A stretch of DNA of 64,000 nucleotides from an uncultured Pseudomonadales bacterium. Lineage in GTDB: Bacteria; Pseudomonadota; Gammaproteobacteria; Pseudomonadales; Pseudohongiellaceae. Both the position numbers and the translations under genes were made by a program. This document shows, one piece after another, positions 27,414-36,276 of the stretch (position 1 is its first letter; each line of letters opens with the position of its first letter). The DNA lies in NCBI GenBank assembly GCA_943789485.1, contig CALSUH010000004.1, forward strand, positions 24,696 through 88,695, given 5' to 3'. Below the pieces are notes generated by a model. The model saw only the letters and a program-made list of their open reading frames with translations, did no database searches and was not told where the DNA came from.

Positions 27414-28199
27414 TTATTTCAGACTCATGAGGTAGGACACCACATCGTCTATCTGTTTCTCGTTTAACACAGAATTGTAGCCCGGCATAAGAGAATGCCC
27501 TGGTACCTTCTCGTAACTGATCAAGTCGGATTTTTCAAAGGAAACTATCTCACCCGCCATATCGCGCATCTGTACGGTGAAGGCATCTTCATTGATGCGC
27601 ATACCTTCGTATGTTCCAAGCTCTGAAACAATGCGCACTGTTAGAAACGCCTGAAGTGACCCGCGAAAGCGGTCCACCAAGCGCGGTTGATCTGTTTCGG
27701 GGCTGGTTACTGAGCGGCGAAGATAAGCTGCGGTGCGTCGTTGACCCACATTACTGAGCTCTGGACCGATACCCAAACCCTCTCCATTTAGAATATGGCA
27801 GCTAGAGCAGTTGCCGATGCTGCTATACACCTGCGCCCCTGCTATCGCGTCACCGGGCATGTCTTCCGAGGGCAGTTCACCCAAACTGCGAACATAAGCC
27901 GCCACATCAGGCCCGTCTTGCCCGCGCAATTGCCGCGAGCCTGGCATGCCTGTTCCGGGAATACCGCCTACGATGAGTGAAACGAGAGCGGCGTCATCAG
28001 GGGCGTGAACAAGATTAGCCCGCGTAAGACTTGGGCCCTCAGACCCTTCACCCAACATGCCATGGCAGCGGGCACAGAGAGTTTGAAAGAGTTGCTCCCC
28101 ATTCTCTAGATTCTGCGCAGAGACCGGCCCTGTTGAAAGTAACAAAAATCCCGCCACGATAAACGCAGAGGAGCGACAAAAGCATTGCTTGAGGAGCAC
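27414..28199 (-). CDS. Di-heme cytochrome c, partner of PQQ dehydrogenase
   Basis: About 261 residues from the GTG at 28199, with GGGAGG 6 nt before it; this is preferred to the TTG at 28232. The signal peptide ends GPVSAQ. Two heme c sites are CARCH (Cys42, Cys45, His46) and CSSCH (Cys131, Cys134, His135), each followed by a Met-containing loop (GTGMPGSRQL; HSLMPGYNSVL). It lies just upstream of the PQQ dehydrogenase with a gap of about 20 bp. It likely carries electrons from PQQ to the terminal oxidase. Confidence 0.9.
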   Translation of the reverse strand: MLLKQCFCRSSAFIVAGFLLLSTGPVSAQNLENGEQLFQTLCARCHGMLGEGSEGPSLTRANLVHAPDDAALVSLIVGGIPGTGMPGSRQLRGQDGPDVAAYVRSLGELPSEDMPGDAIAGAQVYSSIGNCSSCHILNGEGLGIGPELSNVGQRRTAAYLRRSVTSPETDQPRLVDRFRGSLQAFLTVRIVSELGTYEGMRINEDAFTVQMRDMAGEIVSFEKSDLISYEKVPGHSLMPGYNSVLNEKQIDDVVSYLMSLK

Positions 28200-28514
28200 G
28201 GAGAACCTCCCGATATTTTGCTTGATAGACAATTGAACGAATTCCCCAAAAGTACACTAGAAACCTGTTATCGGCTATGCTTATACAGCTTCTTCGGATG
28301 ATATTCGCAGGCGCGTAATCGTCGCTAGAAGGCCTATAGCCAACGGATCGCTAAAAATGCGATAGGGCCGAGGCTCGCCGCTAAATCTGAATGACAATTG
28401 ACTAGCCTTTGGTCAAGACAATGAGTTCGAGTCGGCGTATTCTCAAACTCAGGCACCGGTTTCGCATCTAGGGCCTTCATCAAATAAACTATTTTTTGAG
28501 AGAAACAAAGAGTC

Positions 28515-30203
28515 ATGACGCCCACCAATCCCATTTACATCTCTTACGCAGGTCCCTCACTGCTGGAAACGCCCTTGTTGAATAAGGGCTCGGCTTTCTC
28601 CGGGAGGGAACGCCTCAACTTTAACCTAATCGGACTCTTGCCTCCACGCTATGAGAATATCGAGGAACAAGTAAAACGCGCTTACATGCAGTACAAGAGC
28701 TTCGATGAAGCAATCAATAAGCACATCTACTTGCGTGCAGTGCAGGACAACAACGAAACCCTATTCTACCGATTGCTAAATGAGCATCTTGTCGAGATGC
28801 TGCCCATCATCTATACGCCCACAGTGGGCGCAGCGTGCGAGCACTTCTCTGACATCTATCGCAGTGCCCGCGGCATTATTGCGTCTTATGAAGAACGGCA
28901 ATTTATGGATGAGATATTGCACAGCGTCACCAAGGATAGGATCAAGGTAATTGTTGTGACTGACGGCGAGCGTGTGCTTGGCCTAGGTGATCAAGGTGTT
29001 GGCGGCATGGGCATCGCCATTGGAAAATTATCTATCTATACTACCTGCGGCGGAATCAGCCCCGCCTACACCCTACCCGTGGCTCTAGATGTAGGCACCA
29101 ATAATAAGACACTACTGGACGATCCTTACTACATAGGCACGCGCCATCCACGCATAAACAAAGCTGAATACGACGCCTTCGTCGATGATTTTGTCAATGC
29201 GGCACAAAAGCGGTGGCCTGGAGTATTGATTCAGTTTGAAGATTTTGCACAACCGAATGCGATGCCGATATTGCAGCGTCATCGCGAACACGTTTGTTGT
29301 TTTAACGATGACATTCAGGGCACCGCGGCGGTGACTCTGGGAGCCCTACTGTCTGCATGCCGAAAAAAAGGCGAAGCACTCAATCAGCAGAAAGTAGTAT
29401 TCGTTGGCTCCGGCTCAGCCGGCTGCGGTATAGCCGAACTTATCATCACCGCAATGGTTATCGAAGGCCTCACGGATGCGCAAGCGCGCGCCAGGGTGTT
29501 CATGGTCGATCGCACCGGCCTGCTAACCCAGGGCATGGCCGACTTGCTCGACTTTCAGAAACGTTTGGCCCAACCATCATCTGCTGTGAAAGAATGGAAA
29601 CTTACTTCAGGCAGCGACTATGCCAATTTGATGGATATAATCAACAATACTCAACCGAGCATACTTATCGGCGTCTCTGGTCAGCCAGGCTTGTTCACAG
29701 AAGAAGTGATACGCCAAATGCTCGCCGGTTGTTCTCGCCCGGTCATCCTACCGCTAAGTAACCCATCTCAACATGTAGAAGCGCACCCTCAAGACGTAGT
29801 AACGTGGACTGATGGCAAAGCCATTGTTGCCACCGGCAGCCCATTCGAGCAGATCGAGCACAATGGCGAGAATTTTGAGATATCACAATGTAACAATAGT
29901 TATATTTTTCCAGGCCTTGGCCTCGGCGTTATTTCCTGTAAAGCCAAGTTAGTCAGTGACGAAATGTTGATGGTTGCCAGCACCACCCTAGCAGAACTGT
30001 CACCAGGGCAAGAAGATCAATCCAGCGCGGTACTACCTCCGCTGACAGCGTTGCCACAAATCAGCCGGAAGATCGCCTTCACGGTAGCCAGGACTGCAAT
30101 CGCGCAGGATCTTGCGCGGGATATGACTGACGATGAACTGCTAGCCTCGATCGAGCGCAACTTCTGGTCGCCGGTCTATAGGGAATATCGCAGAATCGCT
30201 TAG
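28515..30203 (+). CDS. maeA: NAD-dependent malic enzyme
   Basis: 562 residues, matching E. coli MaeA (SfcA) in length and order. Markers are [40 protein letters not shown] (malate site), [20 protein letters not shown] and the Rossmann motif [16 protein letters not shown]. It oxidatively decarboxylates malate to pyruvate in the cytosol, with NAD as cofactor (specificity inferred from family). It stands alone downstream of a divergent cytochrome/PQQ operon. Confidence 0.95.
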   Translation: MTPTNPIYISYAGPSLLETPLLNKGSAFSGRERLNFNLIGLLPPRYENIEEQVKRAYMQYKSFDEAINKHIYLRAVQDNNETLFYRLLNEHLVEMLPIIYTPTVGAACEHFSDIYRSARGIIASYEERQFMDEILHSVTKDRIKVIVVTDGERVLGLGDQGVGGMGIAIGKLSIYTTCGGISPAYTLPVALDVGTNNKTLLDDPYYIGTRHPRINKAEYDAFVDDFVNAAQKRWPGVLIQFEDFAQPNAMPILQRHREHVCCFNDDIQGTAAVTLGALLSACRKKGEALNQQKVVFVGSGSAGCGIAELIITAMVIEGLTDAQARARVFMVDRTGLLTQGMADLLDFQKRLAQPSSAVKEWKLTSGSDYANLMDIINNTQPSILIGVSGQPGLFTEEVIRQMLAGCSRPVILPLSNPSQHVEAHPQDVVTWTDGKAIVATGSPFEQIEHNGENFEISQCNNSYIFPGLGLGVISCKAKLVSDEMLMVASTTLAELSPGQEDQSSAVLPPLTALPQISRKIAFTVARTAIAQDLARDMTDDELLASIERNFWSPVYREYRRIA

Positions 30204-30671
30204 TGCTGGGTAGGTTGGGTTTATCTGCAAGCTCTAAAGCAACCAGCAGCATCTACAATTCCTCGATGATTTTGATGGCGGTGTAGTTGTGTATCACGCG
30301 GCTGACCAGAGTCTTGATGCAGCCAATCGAGCCTAGGTATTACTTGCCGGTCTAAACCTTCGTAAGTAATTCCGCGATCTCATCTTCTTTGGGAAAAGTT
30401 CGAGTTTGTGCTTGGAGAATTTCGCCACACCATCTTTAAGATATATTTTGGGTTAATTCCCCCGACTATTTGCAATAAGCGCATTTTCGACTAACTAATT
30501 TTGATCACACAGATTAACAATAACAGAGGGTTTATAGCTGCCATTGGATGCACTATCCTAATCACGCCTTTATTTAAGTGTTTTTCAAGGGCCATCGAAA
30601 TAGACCCGCATAGCCATCGTGTGCAAGTATAAATAAGCGAAACCTATAATAACCACCTAACTGGAATTAGT
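30204..30671. other. Gene-free stretch with possible minus-strand coding remnants
   Basis: About 470 bp. The minus strand has short protein-like pieces in different frames (KFSKHKLELFPKKM, EDEIAELLTKV, IGCIKTLVSRVIHNYT) interrupted by stops between about 30260 and 30450. These may be remains of a dead gene, but the evidence is weak and no family is recognised. GC drops from about 30400 onward, marking the left border of the lower-GC island. Confidence 0.3.
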
Positions 30672-31487
30672 ATGAGTAACAAAAAATTAGTAAGCCTTGC
30701 CAGCTTGAGACAAGATTTAAAATCAGGCGACTTAGTATTCTTTCAAGGTCTAGCAAGCGATAGCATGCTAATCAGAAGCCTTACAGGTGGCATATGGTCT
30801 CATTGCGCTATGATTATTAAAGGCGACGATATTGGATGCACCGAACATGATCTACTCTTGTTCGAAAGCTCTGTTACGCCGGGGCGTGACATAGGCGAAA
30901 GTGGAAAAGACTCTACTGAGAAAGCCGGTGTAATGTTAGTCGATTTTGATTCGCGAATGCAGGACTATGCGCAGAGCAAAGAGTATTCCATGTTTGGTAT
31001 AAGGCAACTAGACACAGAAAGCGCGCAGAAGGCCAGTACAGGGGAGCTCAAAACATTTGCACTGAATCGAAATGTCCGTGATTCCGTATACCCTGCCGAG
31101 CAACAGGTTGCCACCGAGCACTTCATTGCTCGCGATCTAGATAACTCACAATTCAACAACCAGGTTCTCGCCAAAATACAGAGCGAAATCAAAGTAGATG
31201 CAATCAAAAAACTGACTGAGAGCGACCTCAAACTAATAATTAGCAAAGCAATCGAGACAGTTCATGACAATCTTGATAGCACCACTCACAACAAGTTTAG
31301 TCATCGCCATACAACACCTTCGCACTATTTCTGCAGCGAGCTGGTAGCAGACGCGCTCATGCATATGGAAGTTATGGAGATGGGGAATGCGGCAGGGTAT
31401 AGCCCTGGCGACTTATCAGATGAGGAGGATTCACCGCTTGATGCATCTTATTTCGAAGTTATACACATCCCCGGCGATCTTGGCTGA
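30672..31487 (+). CDS. Permuted papain-like (YiiX/NlpC-P60/LRAT-fold) cysteine hydrolase
   Basis: 271 residues, no signal peptide. LKSGDLVFFQGLASD opens the domain, IWSHCAMII carries the catalytic-type His44, FESS (Glu65) follows, and HYFCSELVADALMHM carries Cys221. The order His then Cys is that of circularly permuted papain-fold families (YiiX, LRAT, H-REV107). A Ser-rich helical insert (~110-215) separates them. Members of this fold include amidases and also phospholipases or acyltransferases. With a lipoxygenase operon convergent to it, a lipid role is attractive but unproven. Confidence 0.7.
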   Translation: MSNKKLVSLASLRQDLKSGDLVFFQGLASDSMLIRSLTGGIWSHCAMIIKGDDIGCTEHDLLLFESSVTPGRDIGESGKDSTEKAGVMLVDFDSRMQDYAQSKEYSMFGIRQLDTESAQKASTGELKTFALNRNVRDSVYPAEQQVATEHFIARDLDNSQFNNQVLAKIQSEIKVDAIKKLTESDLKLIISKAIETVHDNLDSTTHNKFSHRHTTPSHYFCSELVADALMHMEVMEMGNAAGYSPGDLSDEEDSPLDASYFEVIHIPGDLG

Positions 31488-31575
31488 GACTGAATTTGTG
31501 CACAGTTAAGATAGCTGGGTTTAGAAACTGAGGGTTTCTGGGGCAGTTTAGACAGCGTCCCAATCCGTTATAAGG

Positions 31576-32103
31576 CTAGCCTTGTGATGACGATGTAGTC
31601 TGTGAATCAAACTTATCTTTCTCATGATAATTAAGCGCATCCAGATAAGCATCGACATATTCAACAAAGTTAAGATCGAATTGAAAAGGCTGATAACGCC
31701 ACCAGTCTCTTACACCTCTACGATCCAAATAATATTTCATATTGTACTCAATCGCGTTCCAAAACTGTTGATCCAAACGCCGTTGATTGTAGAGCGTGTG
31801 CTGTTGGTTAAAATCGCAGAACATAGCCATCATTAGAGAGCCAAACTGCAAGCGCTCGTCTGAACTCAAGACAATAAAATTTGCGCAACCACGGCGATAA
31901 AGACTCGCCATTTCCACATCGCTGCCTATTAGCCTTCCCATATCCTTATTGTGTTGCATCACTTGAATATAGTTTGCTTCTCGCGAACTTTCATTACTTT
32001 CTCGCATCTGACGTGCAACGAAAAGTAGAGAGGCGATAACTGCCACTCCACCCACGATTTCCGCGATACTCACGAGTGCATCTATACTAATAGGGAAGGC
32101 CAT
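31576..32103 (-). CDS. Small membrane-anchored protein, last gene of the lipoxygenase operon
   Basis: 175 residues. One N-terminal hydrophobic segment (about 8-28, IAEIVGGVAVIASLLFVARQ) is followed by a cytosolic helical domain with REANYIQVMQHNKDM and ERLQFGSLMMAMFCDFNQQ. This architecture is common among uncharacterised proteins of marine bacteria and has no known function. The ATG is 5 bp beyond the lipoxygenase stop, so translation is probably coupled. It might anchor the pathway at the membrane (inference). Confidence 0.65.
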   Translation of the reverse strand: MAFPISIDALVSIAEIVGGVAVIASLLFVARQMRESNESSREANYIQVMQHNKDMGRLIGSDVEMASLYRRGCANFIVLSSDERLQFGSLMMAMFCDFNQQHTLYNQRRLDQQFWNAIEYNMKYYLDRRGVRDWWRYQPFQFDLNFVEYVDAYLDALNYHEKDKFDSQTTSSSQG

Positions 32104-32108
32104 ATAAT

Positions 32109-34139
32109 TTACACGCTAGTACTATTAGGCACATTCTCCGGCAGAAAATAGCTATATGCAAGTAAACCACGCTGTTGTTCGCGCTGCTCATTGCGCTTCA
32201 TAATTTCCTTCGTAGTGGAACCAGTTAATTCTTCGTAGTATTGCGCGCAAATTTGCCTCGCACCAGGCTCCAGCTTCTCAGAATAATCTAACAGAGAATC
32301 ATAGTGATAACCGGACAATGCAATCGCAACTTCAATCTGCGCCGCCGTTTTATCCGGGGGCGGCAGAAAATTGAGTAGATCCTCAGTCGAAACTACCGCG
32401 CTCGACAAATTCTCCGGAGGGGCAACATAGAACGCTGTTGGATAGTTAGGAACGAATCCGAAGTATTCTATTTGAGGGAAATTGACTGCCGCATGTTGTG
32501 GCCCTGCTGTCCAGATCATACGATGGAGAATTGTGTGTAAATCATTGACATTATTTATCTTTGGGATAAATCCATTTACTTTCTCTGAGAGCTCCAAAGC
32601 CCAATCCTGAAGCTCATAGTCTTCCTGCACATCGGTATCAGACCCATAATAATTATCGATGTAATCCTTTATATAGCGCCCGAGCACATCCCATAACAAC
32701 AGACCATCGTCGCGATAGGGAAAGTACGGGAGTGCTTCGGCATCATCAACACCTCTTGCACCGAGACGCTGCACAAAATCCAGATCTTCGAATGACCAGG
32801 TAGCGTAACGCTCTTTCATCAACTGAAGCGAACCACTGAGCCCTGTCTCAAGAATTTGTTGTATCAATCCTTTATCGCTAAGTAATAATTTCTCACCAGC
32901 CTTATTTATAACTAACAGTGCCGTAAAGTGATGCGAAAGCAATACGCGAAGAGGGTGCTCAACATGTAGTTGTCGCCGAGTAGTTGTTGCCATCGCGTCT
33001 TCGATCAAATGTGTTTCAAGCAGATGGTTCACACTCTGGTTGTAGTTCACATCGGAAACCTGAACTATCATTTTTGCCATCGTCCAACTATTTACCCTGC
33101 CTGGCTCGTTCTTATCTTTGGCAAGTAAAATATCCGCCTCGGCGGTTTGATCCAGCTGAATCGCCAAAAGTTGCAGCCCACAGAACCTATCGGTTTTTAT
33201 ATAGAGCACTACCGGCGCAAGAAGATTTTTCTGCGCTACGCCGGGGGCTTTTTCATCCGGCTTGATGCTGGCGAGAGCCTCATAGTCGCAGACGAAAAGG
33301 CGCTTCTGCTTAACCGCCTCCTTTAAATCCATATCAAGACCAAAATAGGCGAATGCGTCTTTACCTATTTTCTTTGATAGCTTAGCGCTAAGTTTATTCC
33401 AAGAAGCGCCTATTCCCGGCTCTTCGCTATCGAGCGTCACACGCTGAATAGCCATTGGATTCAGCCCAGCAAGGCGCTGCGAGGCAAATGTTTTATCGTC
33501 TTGCCATTTGCCTGAAATTTCAGGCGAATCAAGAAGCGCATAGGAATTCCCGTAGCAAGCGAGAGTCTCAAATTTATCAAAATTAACGTCGCCCATGACG
33601 CTCTTAGTAGCAGGTGTTTGCATCTTCTCGAACATGTGCAGCACCTCACCCGAGACACTGTTTTCCTTGTACTTGCTGGACTCTTGAACATCCTTGAGCG
33701 CGCTGGAAATGGCGTCCATCTGCATCGACTTAGTCGGCAGCTTTTGAATAGACTTCCACAACGCTTCATTTGTTAGTAATGTGAGTCTGTTTTCTATCTG
33801 TCCTTCGACCCACGGCCGCAACATGCTCAATTCTCTCAACAGAAGCTCTGGCCCCATATCAGAGAGCGGCAATAGAAATCTATCCTCTTCAGGCTTATCC
33901 GGATTATTGTCAAATTCTTTGAATTTAAGTACCGACTGACGAATTTTTAGATCACCCATTCGTAGAAGCTTCTGTTGGGTGCTATTTTTTTGGGGAAGAG
34001 TCGCCTCTACAACACGATCACCATCTTCGATAAGCCCCTCTACCAATTTCTTTATACTCCCTAGGGAAAGAGCAGTCTGGGCAGCATCTTCTCCTTCTTC
34101 AATGATTCCCTTCAATACTTTCTTGATGTCCATTACCAC
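32109..34139 (-). CDS. Lipoxygenase
   Basis: 676 residues without signal peptide or PLAT domain. The catalytic domain (~200-676) shows the iron ligands by alignment to soybean LOX-1: His372 and His377 in VNHLLETH, His549 and Asn553 in WTAGPQHAAVNF. WTMAKMIVQVSDVNYNQ and LHVEHPLRVLLSHHF flank the first pair, and the YFPYRDDGLLLWDVLGRYI segment is conserved. The C-terminus reads ENVPNSTSV, so the terminal carboxylate ligand is Val instead of the usual Ile. The enzyme should insert O2 into polyunsaturated fatty acids to give hydroperoxides; regio- and stereo-specificity cannot be read here. Residues 1-50 are acidic helix. The P450 gene upstream in the same direction supplies a likely next step. 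Confidence 0.9.
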   Translation of the reverse strand: MVMDIKKVLKGIIEEGEDAAQTALSLGSIKKLVEGLIEDGDRVVEATLPQKNSTQQKLLRMGDLKIRQSVLKFKEFDNNPDKPEEDRFLLPLSDMGPELLLRELSMLRPWVEGQIENRLTLLTNEALWKSIQKLPTKSMQMDAISSALKDVQESSKYKENSVSGEVLHMFEKMQTPATKSVMGDVNFDKFETLACYGNSYALLDSPEISGKWQDDKTFASQRLAGLNPMAIQRVTLDSEEPGIGASWNKLSAKLSKKIGKDAFAYFGLDMDLKEAVKQKRLFVCDYEALASIKPDEKAPGVAQKNLLAPVVLYIKTDRFCGLQLLAIQLDQTAEADILLAKDKNEPGRVNSWTMAKMIVQVSDVNYNQSVNHLLETHLIEDAMATTTRRQLHVEHPLRVLLSHHFTALLVINKAGEKLLLSDKGLIQQILETGLSGSLQLMKERYATWSFEDLDFVQRLGARGVDDAEALPYFPYRDDGLLLWDVLGRYIKDYIDNYYGSDTDVQEDYELQDWALELSEKVNGFIPKINNVNDLHTILHRMIWTAGPQHAAVNFPQIEYFGFVPNYPTAFYVAPPENLSSAVVSTEDLLNFLPPPDKTAAQIEVAIALSGYHYDSLLDYSEKLEPGARQICAQYYEELTGSTTKEIMKRNEQREQQRGLLAYSYFLPENVPNSTSV

Positions 34140-34375
34140 CCCTTTTCCACGTGCCTATGTAATACAGCGAAACAACTACAACCTCGTCTTAGCAAGTTTG
34201 TTACGCTTAGCTCTGTACTTCCAAACCCGACCACTACTTCTCTTAGTGCGTGTATTATCTTACTACACTTACTTATTCAATCAATTGCCAACACGCATTG
34301 TTTCGAAAGGAGTGAGTCAAGCTCCGCTAGAGCACTTAACGACGCGCACTACTTGATGCAAGTTAACTATCCCTT

Positions 34376-35653
34376 TTATTTAAAGCGGAGCTGTAAATCG
34401 GTATATCCTCGAAAATAAGGGTCCGTCTGCCAGGTGGGAGGCTCAGCAATCTCAAAAGATGGGAATTTAGTAAACAGACATTCCAAGGCAATAGGTAATT
34501 CTCGCCTGAGCATCTGTTCACCAATACATTGATGGATACCGTGCCCAAATGAAAGCATCCCATTGCAATTTCGGGATATGTCAAATTTATCAGGATCGTC
34601 AATTGCATCGGGATCTCGATTAGCAGACCCTATAACGACTGCAATCTTTTTCCCTTTCTCTATTGTGACACCACCTAACTGTGTAGTTTCGTTTGCAAAC
34701 CTATCGAGCACGTGAATGGGCGCATCGTAGCGCAACATTTCGCTAACAACATTCGGCATGATTTCTGAGCTTGAGTTGCTCTCGAAAGCCTTTTTCACGG
34801 TGTCTAAGCTTTCGGGGTGATTAAGCAAATTAACTAAGCCGGTACCCATCACGTGAGTAGTCGTGAAGTACCCTGCTAGGGCAAGAGAGACTGCATTGGC
34901 CGACACATCCTTAATCGTGAAATCTACTTCACTGCCGTTGGATCTCTTCGCAAGATCGCTCATAAGTGAAACCATCTTTCCAGGTTGTAGCTGCTCAGGA
35001 AGTTCAAATAGCGCCTCCAACGCGGTGCCGAGCAAGCCATGGTCTTCAACGAAGGCTGCTGCTAGAGCACCGAAACGCATCGATAGCACCGCCCCTCCTG
35101 CAACACCTCTTGCCAACTTACCTTGTGCTGGATCGTTTGCCAGGATTATTCGATTTACTAAGTGTACGATAGTTGACCAAGACCCCGGATTAATACCGAG
35201 CACATGAGCAAGAGATTGTGATGGCAAGGGATGTGCATATTCAGCTATAAAGTTAACAATATCACCCGGCTTCGTGTCAGGAATTAAACCTTCTGCGATA
35301 GCGCTAACAGCGAGCTCAAGCCCTTCAGTGGACTCTCTAAAAAGCGGCCCCAGTAGCTCACGAAGCTGCGCGTGCCTGTGACCATCTGAGGCAAAAAGAC
35401 TCTTCGTCAATGCGGGCTTTTTCGATCCCTCTTCTACTTCCAATTCTTTGACCCAGATATCTGAATTGTCCAAAATTTGGATCACATCCTCATGCCGGAA
35501 TACCCAGTAACTCTGATAGTCTTTTTCAAGCCAAACTATTGGCTCGTTCTCACGAAACCACTTGTATGACGCGTAAGGATTAGCAATAAAAGCCGGCGCA
35601 TGCGGATCAAAATTCGCTGGATCTACAAAAGCTGGCTCAGAATCATTCTTCAT
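34376..35653 (-). CDS. Cytochrome P450 with atypical I-helix, probable hydroperoxide-metabolising
   Basis: 425 residues, soluble bacterial type. Visible motifs are GHRHAQLRELLGPLF (C-helix), EMLR (Glu305, Arg308) and the heme loop FGHGIHQCIGEQ with Cys376. The I-helix reads LALAGYFTTTH: in the usual AGx(D/E)T(T/S) motif the acidic residue is Phe263 and the preceding position is Tyr262, while Thr264 remains. Loss of the acid is expected to impair O2 activation and is typical of P450s that use peroxides or rearrange hydroperoxides. No ferredoxin or reductase gene is nearby. It lies 237 bp upstream of the lipoxygenase on the same strand. Confidence 0.9.
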   Translation of the reverse strand: MKNDSEPAFVDPANFDPHAPAFIANPYASYKWFRENEPIVWLEKDYQSYWVFRHEDVIQILDNSDIWVKELEVEEGSKKPALTKSLFASDGHRHAQLRELLGPLFRESTEGLELAVSAIAEGLIPDTKPGDIVNFIAEYAHPLPSQSLAHVLGINPGSWSTIVHLVNRIILANDPAQGKLARGVAGGAVLSMRFGALAAAFVEDHGLLGTALEALFELPEQLQPGKMVSLMSDLAKRSNGSEVDFTIKDVSANAVSLALAGYFTTTHVMGTGLVNLLNHPESLDTVKKAFESNSSSEIMPNVVSEMLRYDAPIHVLDRFANETTQLGGVTIEKGKKIAVVIGSANRDPDAIDDPDKFDISRNCNGMLSFGHGIHQCIGEQMLRRELPIALECLFTKFPSFEIAEPPTWQTDPYFRGYTDLQLRFK

Positions 35654-36276
35654 TTTATCTCCACACTAGTTTTTACTCAGTCGCAGTCTTGACCCCCCAA
35701 TTTAACACTTGATTGGACAATCGAGAAGCTACTCGATGCAAGCTATTCCTCGCCAGCCTGCAGAAGAAAAGTACCATCGTGCATGCGTCTATTACTAAGC
35801 ATCATCTCTGTTAATCCATCAAGCTCTAGGCCGACATTGGGCAGGGGGCAAATCCCTGTACTCCCTCAGTGTCCCCCGATCAAGAAACGCTGCTCATTTT
35901 CTTCAGCTTGGGTCTCTGTCATGCCGGTGCTGGGGCCCTAGCGATCGAAAACGCTCCGATTAAAATTGATTGCTATTTTGTTACAGATTGTTGGATGGAG
36001 TAAACCACTTCGTTCACGAACATAATTCAACAATCCCTCGGCTTCGCAGGCAATGATGCGGGCATATTTTGGATTGGCGGAATTGTTGTAGGGGCTTTTC
36101 GATTGCCTGGGACTCTTCTGCTCTCTCCCATCAACAGGAGATGACTTAATCTTCAGAACACTATCGACCACAAAATCAATTTGCTCTACCTTCTTTGATC
36201 CCGTCCCCTTAAACTCTCTAAAAGTTAGAATAATTGTTATACTTTAAACCAATGCCTGCCCTAGAGAACAGTTGTA
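35654..36276. other. Intergenic region upstream of the P450 and the lipase-like gene
   Basis: About 620 bp between divergent genes. It should hold both promoters; the last 40 bp before 36277 are AT-rich. The only ORF of note is the 77-codon minus-strand frame listed separately. No operator palindrome is obvious to me. Confidence 0.3.
35938..36171 (-). CDS. Possible small protein, start uncertain
   Basis: A 77-codon minus-strand frame from a GTG. The same frame stays open and protein-like further upstream to about 36235 (TFREFKGTGSKKVEQIDFVV), but without an ATG. The centre is Ser/Lys/Pro-rich and the end helical (EAEGLLNYVRERSG). It may be a truncated gene whose start was lost, or chance. 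I recognise no family. Confidence 0.25.
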   Translation of the reverse strand: MVDSVLKIKSSPVDGREQKSPRQSKSPYNNSANPKYARIIACEAEGLLNYVRERSGLLHPTICNKIAINFNRSVFDR

